From contig FWCC01000094.1 in NCBI GenBank assembly GCA_900169235.1, forward strand, positions 301,946 to 365,945: a stretch of 64,000 nucleotides of DNA, read 5' to 3'. Shown piece after piece: positions 24,785 through 35,013 of the stretch. The notes under the pieces were generated by a model. That model was not told the origin of the DNA, ran no database searches, and saw only the letters and a list, made by a program, of their open reading frames with translations. Origin of the DNA: Zarea fungicola (lineage: Eukaryota > Ascomycota > Sordariomycetes > Hypocreales > Cordycipitaceae). How positions within the stretch are numbered: the stretch's first letter is position 1; every line of letters starts with the position of its first letter. The position numbers and the translations under genes are program-made.

Positions 24785-25876
24785 TTACATGAATGGATCG
24801 AGTGCTGCTTTGATCCTGGAGATAAAATCTTGCGTTTCTTTCCCAACAGCCCCATCCGGCAGCAGTATGTCGTTGATAGCATGCGCCACACCGTCACTGC
24901 CTCCAATGTCTTGCTCCACAACAGCTACAGAGTTAACTGACATGGTGATGAGAGACATGTATCTCGTGAGAGAAATCGCTAACTTTGGCGATTTATCTCC
25001 AACCTTGAGAATGGCAGCCAGTTGCTGCGTCTGCTTTCCCTTGATGATCCTATCCTTGTCCGCTGACGTCCGACGGTCCCTGCCATTGTTCTTGGGCCAA
25101 ATAAAGTTACTGAAAAAAGTGTAATCGGGGCAGAAGTGTAGCTCCAAGATTGCTTTGAGATATTCATTGCCCTCTGCCGTCCCTATGAGGAACCCGAGAG
25201 CCTCCGGCCCGAGCGACGCAAATGCCATGTCCGTTGGGGCAAACAGCGTGCCGCCTCTACCTCGCTGCGCCGCAAATTCCAGATCGAATCCAAAAGTACT
25301 CATAGCCTTGATCAGGGTCGAGAAGTTGCCCTTCGATCGCAGTACGTCCAGCAACGGTGCTGGCGGGAGGATAACCTGGTCGATGAAATAGATGATGCCA
25401 TTGCAAGCCCTTAAGCTAGAGCGTGTGAATCGACCCGACTTATTAATCATCCAACCATCTTGAGTTAATTGAATAGAAAATGCTTGCGGCCCGTTGCATG
25501 TGTCTGGTTCAAATATGGATGGAATATTGGTCATACCACGCGGATAGGCCTCGTTGATATAGTGCTCGCTGATGTGCATAGAAAGGACGTTCGAATCTGC
25601 GGCAGTTATAACTCGCTCTTCGAGGCCAGATGGACTTCCCCATGCTTTGTCAACGGGTAAAAATAAGGTATATTCACCATTAGATGTATCAGATAAGAGT
25701 GCAACGAGATTGGGGTGCTGTTTGAGTAGTTTGTTGTAAATGCTTGCTTCTGGGAGGTGCTCGAGAATTGCGCAGATCGTCTCGTTCTGGAGCGAATCAT
25801 CACTAGAAGCAAGCGGGTGCTTGCTCTCGATTGACTCATACGCCTCTTGTAGCTCCTCGGGGCTTGCTTGTGTCAT
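24785..25876 (-). CDS. Two-domain fasciclin (FAS1) protein lacking a signal peptide
   Basis: Single-exon frame of 363 residues. Two FAS1 domains are visible: about 30-170, with YTLFLPVDKAWGS and an H-box-like NVLSMHISEHYI, and about 175-345, with STLIKAMSTFGFDLEF, GTLFAPTDMAF and ILELHFCPDY. FAS1 domains are adhesion modules usually found outside the cell or in vacuoles. Here the protein starts MTQASPEELQEAYESIESKH, hydrophilic and with no signal sequence, and the last residues DPFM show no GPI signal. An upstream exon encoding a signal was looked for to 26.1 kb and not found; a CTAAC sits just before the ATG, so a hidden first intron remains possible. The gene is convergent with the transporter. 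Confidence 0.88.
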   Translation of the reverse strand: MTQASPEELQEAYESIESKHPLASSDDSLQNETICAILEHLPEASIYNKLLKQHPNLVALLSDTSNGEYTLFLPVDKAWGSPSGLEERVITAADSNVLSMHISEHYINEAYPRGMTNIPSIFEPDTCNGPQAFSIQLTQDGWMINKSGRFTRSSLRACNGIIYFIDQVILPPAPLLDVLRSKGNFSTLIKAMSTFGFDLEFAAQRGRGGTLFAPTDMAFASLGPEALGFLIGTAEGNEYLKAILELHFCPDYTFFSNFIWPKNNGRDRRTSADKDRIIKGKQTQQLAAILKVGDKSPKLAISLTRYMSLITMSVNSVAVVEQDIGGSDGVAHAINDILLPDGAVGKETQDFISRIKAALDPFM

Positions 25877-26438
25877 TTTTCACACCTTGGTTAGTTGAAG
25901 TATGCAATAACCTCCGTTGAATAAATGAGGCTGCGATGACAATTACGTATTTACCACGGGAAAGGCCGGCGCGACAAGGTGTAATCAGGCTGCAACAGTA
26001 CACGCTGTTAACGACGTTTTGATGACGCCATTACTAACTAACGCTTTCGAAATATGAAATCCTGGACCTGTGCCGCTTAAATAGCCATTTATTTACAATT
26101 TCTATAATAGCCAAGACTTTGGGGTACCACGAGTTAGGGATGTTTCTGGGATAGCCCATCCCATCAGTTGGACCGGCACCCCAAGCCCCTTGCAGAGCAA
26201 CGAATAAGCTGGGCCAATCAGACTACGACAAAAGAAAATATGAGAATTCTGGGTCTAAAGAGTTTTCTCTTTATCAGAAACAGAAAAGTTTAGCACATGG
26301 TAGATGCCAGCTGTTTCCCGTCAACAAGGCGAGACGTGAGTAGAATTTTTAGAACAAAGGTTTTGATAGGCCAATGTAACTGCAGAGCATTATAGAACTC
26401 CGAGAATGAGCTAACTAAGAAAGATTTGGACCGAAAAA
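25877..26438. other. Intergenic, fasciclin promoter and alpha-galactosidase 3' end
   Basis: No gene. It holds the 5' region of the fasciclin gene and the 3' UTR of the alpha-galactosidase gene. Both genes run on the minus strand. Confidence 0.6.
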
Positions 26439-27931
26439 TCAATACCTATTGGCCAATGTAACCCAGAAAAGGGCGCTCTCACCCTCATCCAGCGTAGCAT
26501 CGACACCCTTTGCACCACTCGGCAGTGTCTTGCCCGTCCAAACATTCTTGACAGTGTACTTCTTGTTCGCATCCAGACCCAGATCCGCCCACGTCGCCGA
26601 CACCTTTTGCTTTCCGGCCGTCTTTGTTCCAAATCCTCCGTTGCCCTGATCCGGCCCATAGTTGGCCAGCACAACTGCCGCCTGGCCAGCGGACGACGGC
26701 CCCGCGATCCACGCCTGGAGCTGCTTCGCCGCTTGCCCACCGGTTTGTGGGTTCCTAGGCTGTGCGGGATACCTGGCGGTAAAGTCCGCCACGGCCAGCG
26801 CGTCCTTGTTCGTCATGAGTTCCAGACCGAGCTTGTCAATGCGCGAGAGGTCTGCGCCCGTAATTAGATTCGCGCCGGCCGCGATCCAGTGCGTCATGAT
26901 GGTGCGGCGCTGAATGTCAGTGACACCCGTGATGCTCGCGGCGTTGCCCGCGTACAGGTTGTCCAGGTCTGGGTACACGCGCAGCTTGTTATTGCCATTG
27001 TTGAAGATGCCCAGCGCGGCCACAATCCACTGGCGGTAGTTGTCAATGGCGCGTTGCACCGTCGCCCAGTGGATAAACGTCGACTCTCCGCTGTTGTTGA
27101 TGTCCTGGTCAGTGCGCATCGTCTCGGCATTGGCGTTCCAGATGGAAAAGTACTTGGGCGTGCGGTCAAGTTTCCAGGAAATGTCAAGACGCATAGGGCG
27201 ACCACTGTGCTTGATGGCATTGCTCCAGGCTGGGACGGCGGCAGATTGGTCGGCGGGTAGGTTTTGACCGTTATCGGGTGAGCCAGGAGTGATGAAGTCA
27301 AGCTTGATGAAGTCGGCACCCCTAAGCCAATTGGTCAGTATTATTGTTTACGTGTACAAGTTTAGCAGAAGATCGGGTAAATGTTGACCTACCACTCGGC
27401 AAACTGCTTGACGACGGAGTCATGCCAGGTCTGTACCTCGGGTCTCGTATAATCAAAGACACACCTCGCCAAGCCTTCATCACCAGAGCAAACGTCGCCA
27501 ATCTTGGTGTTTGTACCCAGGATGGTCTTGTTCAGATCGGCCTGGAACGCACCGGGAACCACATAAAGACCCAGCTTCAATCCCTTTGCGTGTAAATGGT
27601 CAGTCAGCTTTGGGATGTCGAACTTTGGCGAATCATATATAATACGGCCATTGTCATCGCCGTTGCCGCCAACCGACCAGCCCGAATCCAGGCTGCAGTA
27701 GTTGTAATTGGCCGAGCGGAGTTTGGCGGCCATGAGGTCGCACTGCGCAATTACATGGTCTTGGTCGAATTCAAAGTTCGCACCAACGTTGTTGGCCTGC
27801 AGGCCAAACGAGTTCCATCCACGTGCGGGCGAGCGGAAGCCGTTTGAAGTTCCGCCGTATGAAATGACTTTGAGGTCAGCGGCCGAGGCCACAGCCGCAA
27901 CGGCCAATGTTGAGAATGATAAAAGACCCAT
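26439..27931 (-). CDS. Secreted alpha-galactosidase, glycoside hydrolase family 27
   Basis: Two minus-strand exons: 27931-27393 and 27321-26439, 1422 nt and 473 residues. A clear signal peptide (MGLLSFSTLAVAAVASA) precedes the TIM barrel. RGWNSFG opens the GH27 domain and YNYCSLDSGWSV follows. The nucleophile is Asp188 in GADFIKLDF, and the R-x-x-x-D acid/base motif is Arg249 to Asp253 in MRTDQDI. The intron (71 nt, gtaggt to ttag) splits the Trp180 codon just before the nucleophile strand. A C-terminal beta domain ends FWVTLANRY; there is no carbohydrate-binding module. The enzyme releases galactose from melibiose, raffinose or galactomannan outside the cell. The promoter carries a TATA box and paired CreA-type sites, so glucose repression is likely. 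The gene is divergent from the dehalogenase. Confidence 0.95.
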
Positions 27932-27998
27932 TGTAAGGTTCGATGAGACAGCGCCTACCGAGGAATACTACATCAACTATCCGGGGGACGAAGCCGGA

Positions 27999-28006
27999 CT
28001 TATATA
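27999..28006 (-). promoter_or_regulatory. TATA box of the alpha-galactosidase gene
   Basis: Read on the minus strand, TATATAAG ends 68 bp before the start codon at 27931. The spacing and the match are good for a fungal core promoter. Confidence 0.5.
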
Positions 28007-28028
28007 GATGCCTCTTCACGCAGCACAT

Positions 28029-28056
28029 ACCCCGCTGGTCAACCATCTTGCGGGGT
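28029..28056. promoter_or_regulatory. Inverted pair of CreA-type sites
   Basis: ACCCCGC (28029-28035) and GCGGGGT (28050-28056) form a perfect 7-bp inverted repeat with a 14-nt gap. Both arms contain GCGGGG, which fits the CreA/Cre1 carbon-repressor consensus SYGGRG. They lie about 25 bp upstream of the TATA box of the alpha-galactosidase gene. Paired sites are known to be the effective form for CreA. Use here is inferred. Confidence 0.5.
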
Positions 28057-28783
28057 TCATTATATCGGCCCTCTTTCCGAGGTCATCACCGCAGAAGTGG
28101 TCTTGCCACAGGTACCAAGGCACCGAGACCCCATAACTTGTTTCGCAAGGTATTACTGGGGGTACATGCAAGACCCATTATTCGCGGTGACAAACTGGAT
28201 AGTACTCGTCCTCAAAAGTTCCGTCAATGAGAGCCCACAGCCATGTATGTATACGGACATTCCCCCCACGACGCAATACGACCTGGAGTGGAGGTGCCAA
28301 TGCTGCTAAATGGATAGTTTAGACTTTTTTCCTTTTCGTCGTAGTAGGCCGTCGGCACTTCTACACCACACATCTCCATTGTGGTGCCCATGGGGTAGAC
28401 TTGTCGGCGGAGACATACTAAAAGTAAGCATGACCTTGCCCCATCATAAGTATAGCCTTTGTACGGAGTATTGCGAGATAAATGGAAAAGGGAGAAATGT
28501 TCGGGGAAATGGCCAATCAAAAAGATGCATTCACCGTAGGTTTGTAAGCCCGAGTGAAGTCAGGCTTCAACTAGGTTGGGAGGATCGCTACAGATGTCTA
28601 AGTCCTATTCGTCAGCCTCATTTGAGGCGTCCATGGTTCATCATTTATTACTAGAGCTTTGTCACTTGCATACGAAACTATTTGTCCGAGTTTTCACCCA
28701 TTCGGAAACTCGCTACGAAAAATTCCCCTGCAGCCCCCAGAACAAAATAAAAGGAGGAATAGGCGCCAAGACTCCCCCCAGAA

Positions 28784-29521
28784 ATGACCGTAAAGGCAGT
28801 ATTTTTCGACTTCATGGGCACATGCCTCGATTGGCACGGCAGCATCACACAAGCTCTTCCCACCCCATTCCCCCGAACCCTCGCCTCGTCCTTTGCGCTC
28901 CAGTGGCGCCGACGTTATTTCCTCTCCAACAAGGCCCGCCTCGAGCAGAATCTCGCCCCTGAAGACATTGACATTACCCTCACGCAGACGCTCGCCGCGC
29001 TCGTGACTGAGCAGTTCCCCGAGTACTTTGCCATCTTCGCCAAGGAGGAGGTTCGACAGAAGCTCGTTCGCGCGTGGCATGCACAGCGCGCGTGGCCGGA
29101 CACGGCGGCGGCGATTGGTAAGATTCGGGACGAGCTGGGGCTGGAGGTCTTTGTGCACGGCAACGGCACGACGAGGCTGCAGCTAGACCTCGTCAGGGCG
29201 AGCGGGCTGGGCGTTCATTTTGCGATGCTCTTTTCGAGCGAGCTGCTCGGCGTGAACAAGCCGGACCGCAGAGCATATGAGAAGGCGCTGGAGCTGGTGA
29301 GGGTGAAGCCGGAAGAGGCGGTCATGGTGGCCGCCCACGCGTACGACTTGAGGGGTGCAAAGGCCGTGGGCATGAAGACAGTGTACATTCGCAGGTGGAC
29401 GGATGATATTGACGAGGACATGGAACAGGTCAGTAGTGAAGTGGATGTGTTTCTAGACGGCATGGAGGATTTGCCAGCGACAATTGCACGGTTGCAGGAT
29501 GGCCGTAAAGATGCTTCGTGA
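28784..29521 (+). CDS. HAD-superfamily hydrolase, (S)-2-haloacid dehalogenase type
   Basis: Single-exon gene of 245 residues. All four HAD motifs are present. Motif I is FFDFMGTCLDW with nucleophile Asp9; Met replaces the second Asp, which is the pattern of haloacid dehalogenases and not of phosphatases. Motif II is VHGNGTTR, motif III Lys lies in GVNKPDRRAYEKAL, and motif IV is AAHAYDLRGAKAVGMKTVYI. A helical cap follows motif I. The length is typical of the L-2-haloacid dehalogenase group. Natural substrates in fungi are mostly unknown, so hydrolysis of 2-haloalkanoic acids is a family-level guess. No targeting signal is seen, so it is probably cytosolic. It is divergent from the alpha-galactosidase. 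Confidence 0.92.
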   Translation: MTVKAVFFDFMGTCLDWHGSITQALPTPFPRTLASSFALQWRRRYFLSNKARLEQNLAPEDIDITLTQTLAALVTEQFPEYFAIFAKEEVRQKLVRAWHAQRAWPDTAAAIGKIRDELGLEVFVHGNGTTRLQLDLVRASGLGVHFAMLFSSELLGVNKPDRRAYEKALELVRVKPEEAVMVAAHAYDLRGAKAVGMKTVYIRRWTDDIDEDMEQVSSEVDVFLDGMEDLPATIARLQDGRKDAS

Positions 29522-29725
29522 GACAATTTTGATGTGACCGAGTAAGTTTCTATACAAAAAGCCGTCAATTTTCTTGGCTATAACGTTTTACAACTCCCAA
29601 TGCCGAGATTTCGCCTAATACGACTCCAAAATTCTTGCATGAACCATTTACCCCAAAGTACAATTTCCACCTTTCTTTTGCTTTTGTTGCACATCACTAC
29701 GCTCATCGCCATCATCAGATCGGTC

Positions 29726-29741
29726 TTTTTTTTTTTTTTTT
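29726..29741. repeat. 16-nt T run (A run on the coding strand of the dehydrogenase)
   Basis: Sixteen T residues on the plus strand. On the coding strand the last two bases of the dehydrogenase TAA stop are the first two A residues of this run, so the stop codon merges into a genomic A tract. Confidence 0.85.
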
Positions 29742-30928
29742 AACTCTTGTGCTCGTCATTCTCTTCGGGCAAGAGTACCGCACGGAAGTGAACCTGTCCC
29801 TTGTCCAAGCGATCCATGGCCTCCTTGACACCTACCTCGTTCAATGGGAAGCGCTCAATCACAGGCTTCACGCCATGATGCGCCGCAAACGCCAGCATAT
29901 CCCGGTGAACAGCGCGCGTAGCGACAAGCGCGGTCTGAACGACGACACCGCGATGCAGGAGTGGGGTGTAGGGCATTACGAGGTTCTTGTCGCCGACGCT
30001 CAACATGAAGATGGTTGAGCGCATGGCCATCATGGGCATGATGACCTCCCAGTCCGGCAGGGCCGAGGTAGTGACGAGCAGGCGGTCCAGCTGCCACACG
30101 TCCTGGCCATGCTGCGCTGATGCCGCGCCAGTAGTGCCGCCGTCTTTATGAAGACTATTCGTCGCCACGAAGCGATGCCCGCCTAGCTGCTCGGCTTCAT
30201 CCTTCTTGCGGTCCGAGCTCGAAATAACCACAACGCGACATCCCATCTTGTTGGCAAACTGAATCGCCAAGTGCCCCAGCCCGCCGACGCCAATGATGCC
30301 CACGGTGTCTGTCGGCTTGGCACCCAGCAGCGCTGTAAAGACGGTTGCGCCGCCACACTGCAGAGGGGCCGCGTCCTCATTTGAAATGGCGTCGGGGATG
30401 GGATGCAAAAACGCCTCGCGCCAGATGGCGTGCGTGGCGAAGCTGCCCTGGTCGGCTGTCGTGCGGTGGCCGTACATCTGGCGGCTGGCGCAGTAGGTTT
30501 CGTCTCCCGTCAGGCACTGCTTGCAGAGGCCGCAGGAGCCCGTCTGGTAACCCCAGCCGACACGCTGGCCGACTTTGAGGAACTTGACGTCGGGCCCGAT
30601 GGCCTGGACGGCAGCGATGCCTTCGTGGCCGAGGACAACGTCGCGATGGCGCTAGATGCGTGTCAGTCGTTTTGTGATTGTCTTTATCATTCACCACGCC
30701 ACAGGATTGGCACATACTTGATGGAGATCTAGAGCATGCTTGTTAGTTTCATTGAGCAAGAAAACCTCTTGTTGATGATTTTTCTTTAATTTGTTTACCT
30801 GTTCCGCACAGACCAGATGCAAGGATCTTGAGAAGGACCTGGTCGCCGGTGAGTTCACTGGGCTTGGTGGTGGTGGCTTTGACGGGATTCCCGTCAGACG
30901 AGCCCTTGTACACTGTGAATGAAATCAT
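29740..30928 (-). CDS. Zinc-type alcohol dehydrogenase (MDR family, CAD/YahK-like) with an 11-nt microexon
   Basis: Three minus-strand exons: 30928-30799 (130 nt), 30728-30718 (11 nt) and 30651-29740, 1053 nt and 350 residues, the usual family length. The start reads MISFTVYKGSSDG. The active-site motif C-G-T-D-x-H is built across three exons: Cys41-Gly42-Thr43 in exon 1, Asp44-Leu45-His46-Gln47 by the microexon, then RHRDVVLGHEG with zinc ligand His56 in exon 3. Structural-zinc cysteines are in SCGLCKQCLTGDETYC and the Rossmann motif is IGVGGLGHLAIQFA. Introns of 70 and 66 nt both have good donors (gtaaac, gtatgt) and branch sites (CTAAC, CTGAC). Without the microexon the frame is lost, so it is needed. 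The enzyme probably reduces or oxidises aldehydes and alcohols with NADP(H); the substrate is unknown. It is convergent with the dehalogenase, 218 bp apart. Confidence 0.92.
30718..30728 (-). other. 11-nt microexon of the alcohol dehydrogenase
   Basis: The coding-strand exon is ATCTCCATCAA, preceded by tctag and followed by gtatgt. With one base from exon 1 it encodes Asp-Leu-His-Gln. It completes the conserved C-G-T-D-x-H motif, which is strong reason to think it is real. Confidence 0.8.
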
Positions 30929-32661
30929 AATTGAATGTATTTCAGTTCTTTGCTGTACATGTGTTGTTTGGGTTTATTTGGTGATGCCGTGGATAATGGC
31001 GGCTGGAGATGCGGGGGCTGGTGCCGTAGCTACGAAGGGAGACGTGAGAGGAGGAAATTCAGCTTCTTCAGCGCAAACGAGACAGTGTTCATGGTACAAG
31101 GCAGACTTGGAAATGGAAGCTAGAGGATCATCAAAAGTATAAATAATGTCAGGTAGCAATGCCGTCATAGATGGTCCCCTAAACCAGACAAGCCTCGGGA
31201 ATCGGGAAACCCGTTTAGTTTTTTTTCTCTTCGTCCCATAGCTATGGTACCTTGCCTTTCCGGTAACTAGCCGGATTGCCAGAAACCCATGGACAACTCG
31301 GTTAACCAGCTGCAAGCTCCACCGCGGCAGCAGTGTAAAATGGCGTTGGTGATGACTAGCGTGTTAGTCAGTTGGTTATTCATTATATTGCTTTAGAAGA
31401 ACTTGATGAGGTGGCTGTCAACTTTGACGCGCTGCGCAAAGGTAGACGAGGTTACATATTCAAAGAGCCCATTTACCATTAACTTCTTTTTTTTTTTTTT
31501 TTTGAATCAAAAACTTCTAAACAAACCTAGCACGTCCAATGGCAGTGACATTTCAATTAATTGGAAGAGGTACCTAGTGCTCATTTTTCGTCCTCCCTTT
31601 TTTTGGTGGCAAGCGGCCAATAAGCTCCATTTGCTGCCGTGGAGCAATGAGTTAACCAGTTAACTAACTAGTACTGACGTAGTTACAGTAACTCGGTTTC
31701 ATTAGTTAGCTTCTCCCAGTGGGATGGATATGCCGCTTGGTCCAAGCTTCTTCTTCCTTGCTAGGACGGCCGATTTTTCTTTGCTTTTCCGGGATCGGCG
31801 AAACAAGGAAGAAAAAAAGGTCGCTTGCGATTACCGCATACAAGTGCTTACTTATTGTTTCTCTTTAAACGTAATGCTTCTTCTAGAATTCCATTGAGTT
31901 TTGTTTACGATGTAACTGTGGTAAGCTACAAGAAGAATATCATGGCTCAATAGTAGATTTAGCTTCCCTGTCCGTTGGCCGAGGAGCGCCACGCGCCGGC
32001 CGATGGCGTGTCTTGACAATAGGGTTTCGCTACTGAGCCCGTTAACCTTGGTCCTTTGTGTTTGATGCGAAACTTGAAGAAACGGCCCGAGGCTTACTAT
32101 GTCAGGCGCGGCTACAGTTTCAAGGGAATTTTTTTTTCCTTTCCTTTTCTTCATCCCCCCCTTTTGCAATTAATATTTCACAGAATAGCCTTTATTCTAT
32201 TCATGGACGGACAAAACGTCATCATGCATCGGCTAATCGCCGCGCAGTCCAGATGATCTCTGTGGCGGCGAGTTAGCTAAGAAAGTACGATCGCAGGGCG
32301 GTGCGGTCGGATTTAAACTCATGACTCTAGCTGGGCTATTTCACGCACAACGCATTGCTTGAAAAATTACATAATAACGTAGACAAAGTATCTCCCGATA
32401 TGTCTCATCGTCTCGTTATTTTTAGCCTACCTAAATAAGCCGCCTATGTACAACCCTGTGCAATGCGTTCTCCAACTGGTCAATACTCTCCTGAACTCCC
32501 TCGGCCCAGGGGAGAAAATGAGCAAATTCTTGCAACCAAACAAGAAAAAAACAAGTGGCAAAAAAAACGGATAAAAGCAACATGGAATGCAAGCCTCGCT
32601 TATGCAATTATATGTCAATCGTTAAAATGCAATACGCTGCCAATGCCTGCCAACGCACCGG
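30929..32661. other. Intergenic, 1.7 kb
   Basis: No gene supported. It contains the dehydrogenase promoter, a 17-nt T run at 31487-31503, a cluster of GTTAAC/TAACTAG-type palindromic motifs at about 31650-31710, and the 3' side of the next minus-strand gene. Confidence 0.6.
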
Positions 32662-33921
32662 CTATACAAATGACAGCTTGGCCAGCACGCAGTACTCGAC
32701 ATAGTCTTGTCCGTCAATCGTAATAATCTTGCCCGGCGATACAAGTTTGCCCTTGAATGAGCCGTGAGTCTTGCGCACATATGTTATGCCGTTGAAAAGC
32801 TTGGACCTGGGTTCGTCATCGTCATCATCGTCGCCCTCGTCTCCTGTCGGCGGGCTGTTCATGATGATCGACCTGTCGTTGATGGACTTTCTCTTTGAAT
32901 GCACCGCCGATGTTGGCAGGGCTTTCCTTGGCTGTGGTGGTGAGTCGTATGGGCGCTGGGGGAGAGGCTGCCGCGCTTGTTTCGGCGGCATCGTGTCAAT
33001 ATTTTGTGTCATCTGAATTGGAGGAAGCTTATCCTTGTCATCAATATCCATGCCGTCGGCCGCAAGAGTGGCAGCAAGCGGTGGTAACCGGTCATTGTCG
33101 TCGCCGTCACCATTGGTAGTATGAAAGCCCGTTACACTCTTGAGCGATGGGAGGCGATCCTGGTCCTCGTCAACCTTGACATTGGCTGCGCGAAACGATG
33201 ACGCGGGGCGGTCATTTGGGAGGGGGTGGCCTCGGGCCCTGGGCGATGGGGGCTTGTAGGGGTACCTGTTGGCAGACGTGGGCTCTGCCAGTGGCGAGGC
33301 AGAGCGCTTCTTCTTGGTCTGTGAAGTCGACGACAAGGAACGGTGATGTGATGGCGGCTTCTCAATCTGCGAGAGGTCTAAATCCGACTTGGACGGACTG
33401 ATGCCATTTGCCTGTTCATGTATGGCCTTGGCCTGGGCGCTTGCTGTGCCTAACTTGCGAATAGCCCGTTGGCGATCCGCACACTTTTCGCGTTCCCAGC
33501 GCAGGTTGCGTGGCCTCTGGCCCTCGAGACTTGTAGAGACACGTTCAGCGTACTCGACAGCCTTTTTGATATTGGCCTCGACATCTCCAGGCTCTTCACC
33601 GGCAGAAACGTGCCTGCCCCGCTCACGACAGTATTCCTTCATGCCAAGGCGGTTAAGTTCGAGTAAGTGTGGTAACAGGACAATTTCTTCGTGGATGAGC
33701 CATGTTTCTGAAGGTGGTGGATAGTTGCCTCGGATAGTCTTGCCATCCCGCGTCTCGGACACGAGTTTGAAGCGCAGCTTGCCGTCCCGGCTGAGGATGC
33801 CATAGACGGCGTGTTGGTTTGGCTCATCTTCGCTTGAGTAGAGCCAATGGCCGACCAAGATGCGTGTTGGATAGCGGGAAGCAAAGTCGGAGGAACCCCC
33901 AATTTTGGAATAGCTGTGCAT
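32662..33921 (-). CDS. Unknown basic/acidic protein, 419 residues, probably nuclear
   Basis: Single-exon frame. The N-terminal part (1-115) looks globular: RILVGHWLYSSEDEPNQHAV, GILSRDGKLRFKLV and PSETWLIHEEIVLLPHLLEL. A charged helical segment follows (115-170). The middle (175-360) is low-complexity and disordered, with a basic patch TKKKRS at about 202-207 that could be a nuclear signal. In it a motif recurs three times at 20-22 residue spacing: DRLPSL (255-260), DRLPPL (277-282) and DKLPPI (297-302), each in an acidic setting. An Asp run at 364-369 precedes a conserved-looking C-terminus, GITYVRKTHGSFKGKL and IDGQDYVEYCVL. I do not recognise the family. The layout resembles a scaffold or chromatin-associated protein, which is inference. 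The coding strand upstream is CT-rich. Confidence 0.8.
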   Translation of the reverse strand: MHSYSKIGGSSDFASRYPTRILVGHWLYSSEDEPNQHAVYGILSRDGKLRFKLVSETRDGKTIRGNYPPPSETWLIHEEIVLLPHLLELNRLGMKEYCRERGRHVSAGEEPGDVEANIKKAVEYAERVSTSLEGQRPRNLRWEREKCADRQRAIRKLGTASAQAKAIHEQANGISPSKSDLDLSQIEKPPSHHRSLSSTSQTKKKRSASPLAEPTSANRYPYKPPSPRARGHPLPNDRPASSFRAANVKVDEDQDRLPSLKSVTGFHTTNGDGDDNDRLPPLAATLAADGMDIDDKDKLPPIQMTQNIDTMPPKQARQPLPQRPYDSPPQPRKALPTSAVHSKRKSINDRSIIMNSPPTGDEGDDDDDDEPRSKLFNGITYVRKTHGSFKGKLVSPGKIITIDGQDYVEYCVLAKLSFV

Positions 33922-34992
33922 GTTTACAGGTCAAGTTTGTTGAGAATTGGATTGAACCTTGAGATGCGTTTTTTTTTTCTTCCTTTTTTTTGGCTCGATA
34001 CCAACAATGTCGGATCCCTTGTTGTTTGCTCTCTTCCTGTGCTGGGTGGGTATCGGAGCTACAAGTAACGGCTAGTAGCTTCAATCTTCATGGCCGCTTT
34101 TGAAAGGGAAAAACACAGAATACGATATGAATGCACTCCGGCTTTGGGCAGGAGAAGTGAAGGGAATGAAGAAGTAGTACTAGAGAAGAAGAAGAAAGGG
34201 TTAATGGTGGTGATGGCCTCGTGGGAGAGGAGAAAAAAGTGCGGTGGTGGGCGGCTGCGTGTTTGAGTCTGTTCGTTCGTTATGGGGGGGAGGTGTGCCG
34301 CCAAGGAGTTGACGAGGGCCAAAAAAAAAGAGCGAGGAAGAGGAGGTGGAGAAGGCGCTGTAGTGGCTAGATTTTAGTGGTGAACCCTGCTGCAGGCTGC
34401 TGGTTTCTAGCGCTAAAACGCAGGTGATGGGCATCGGTCGTTGTAGGGGATCTAGTTAAGCTGCCAGTGCTAAATTGAAGATGGAGCCAGGGTTCGTCCG
34501 TCTAGAGCTTGTTCCTGCACTTGAACTGCTACAAAATGACTTTGAGAGGCCCTCGGCAGCGGCTTGAACGAGCTGTACCGAGTAGTGCCGCGGTGAACGG
34601 CCTCATCATCAAGGTAATACCAGGATAAATCACAATAATAAAAGGCCGGCAACTGGCACTCCGTATCAGGGTACCGGGCACCGCAAATTAGTTTGGGATA
34701 GCTGAAGACATGGCCCCAGCCAATGCAATGCACCAATGCAAGCCGTCGCGCAATGCAGCTCCTCTGTGGCATCCCGGTCCCAGTCGGCCAATAGGTTTGG
34801 CCTGTGGTTGAAGCCTCTAGGTCGGTTTTGGCTCGCCCGCGCGGGGGTGAGGAGACGGCTTCAACGAGGGTCCACGGCGGGCGGCGCACCTGCAAAAAGC
34901 AGGATGAACTAGTTGGACCCGTTTTTGCGGCGAGTGGCTTGATGGGTTATTCGTCCTTTTACAAGCAGCCTGATTGTTTCCTTCTCGTCCGT

Positions 34993-35013
34993 ACTCCGTA
35001 CTCCGTGCTCCGT
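34993..35013. repeat. Heptamer minisatellite (ACTCCGT)n
   Basis: Three tandem heptamers: ACTCCGT, ACTCCGT, GCTCCGT. The reverse complement of the same unit recurs as a three-copy array at 56895-56915 and singly at about 28463. Confidence 0.7.

Larger units (their letters stand above)
27932..28783. other. Divergent promoter between alpha-galactosidase and dehalogenase
   Basis: No gene. It holds a TATA box and paired CreA-like sites near the galactosidase end (separate entries), and a single TACGGAGTA heptamer-type motif at 28462-28470. Confidence 0.6.
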
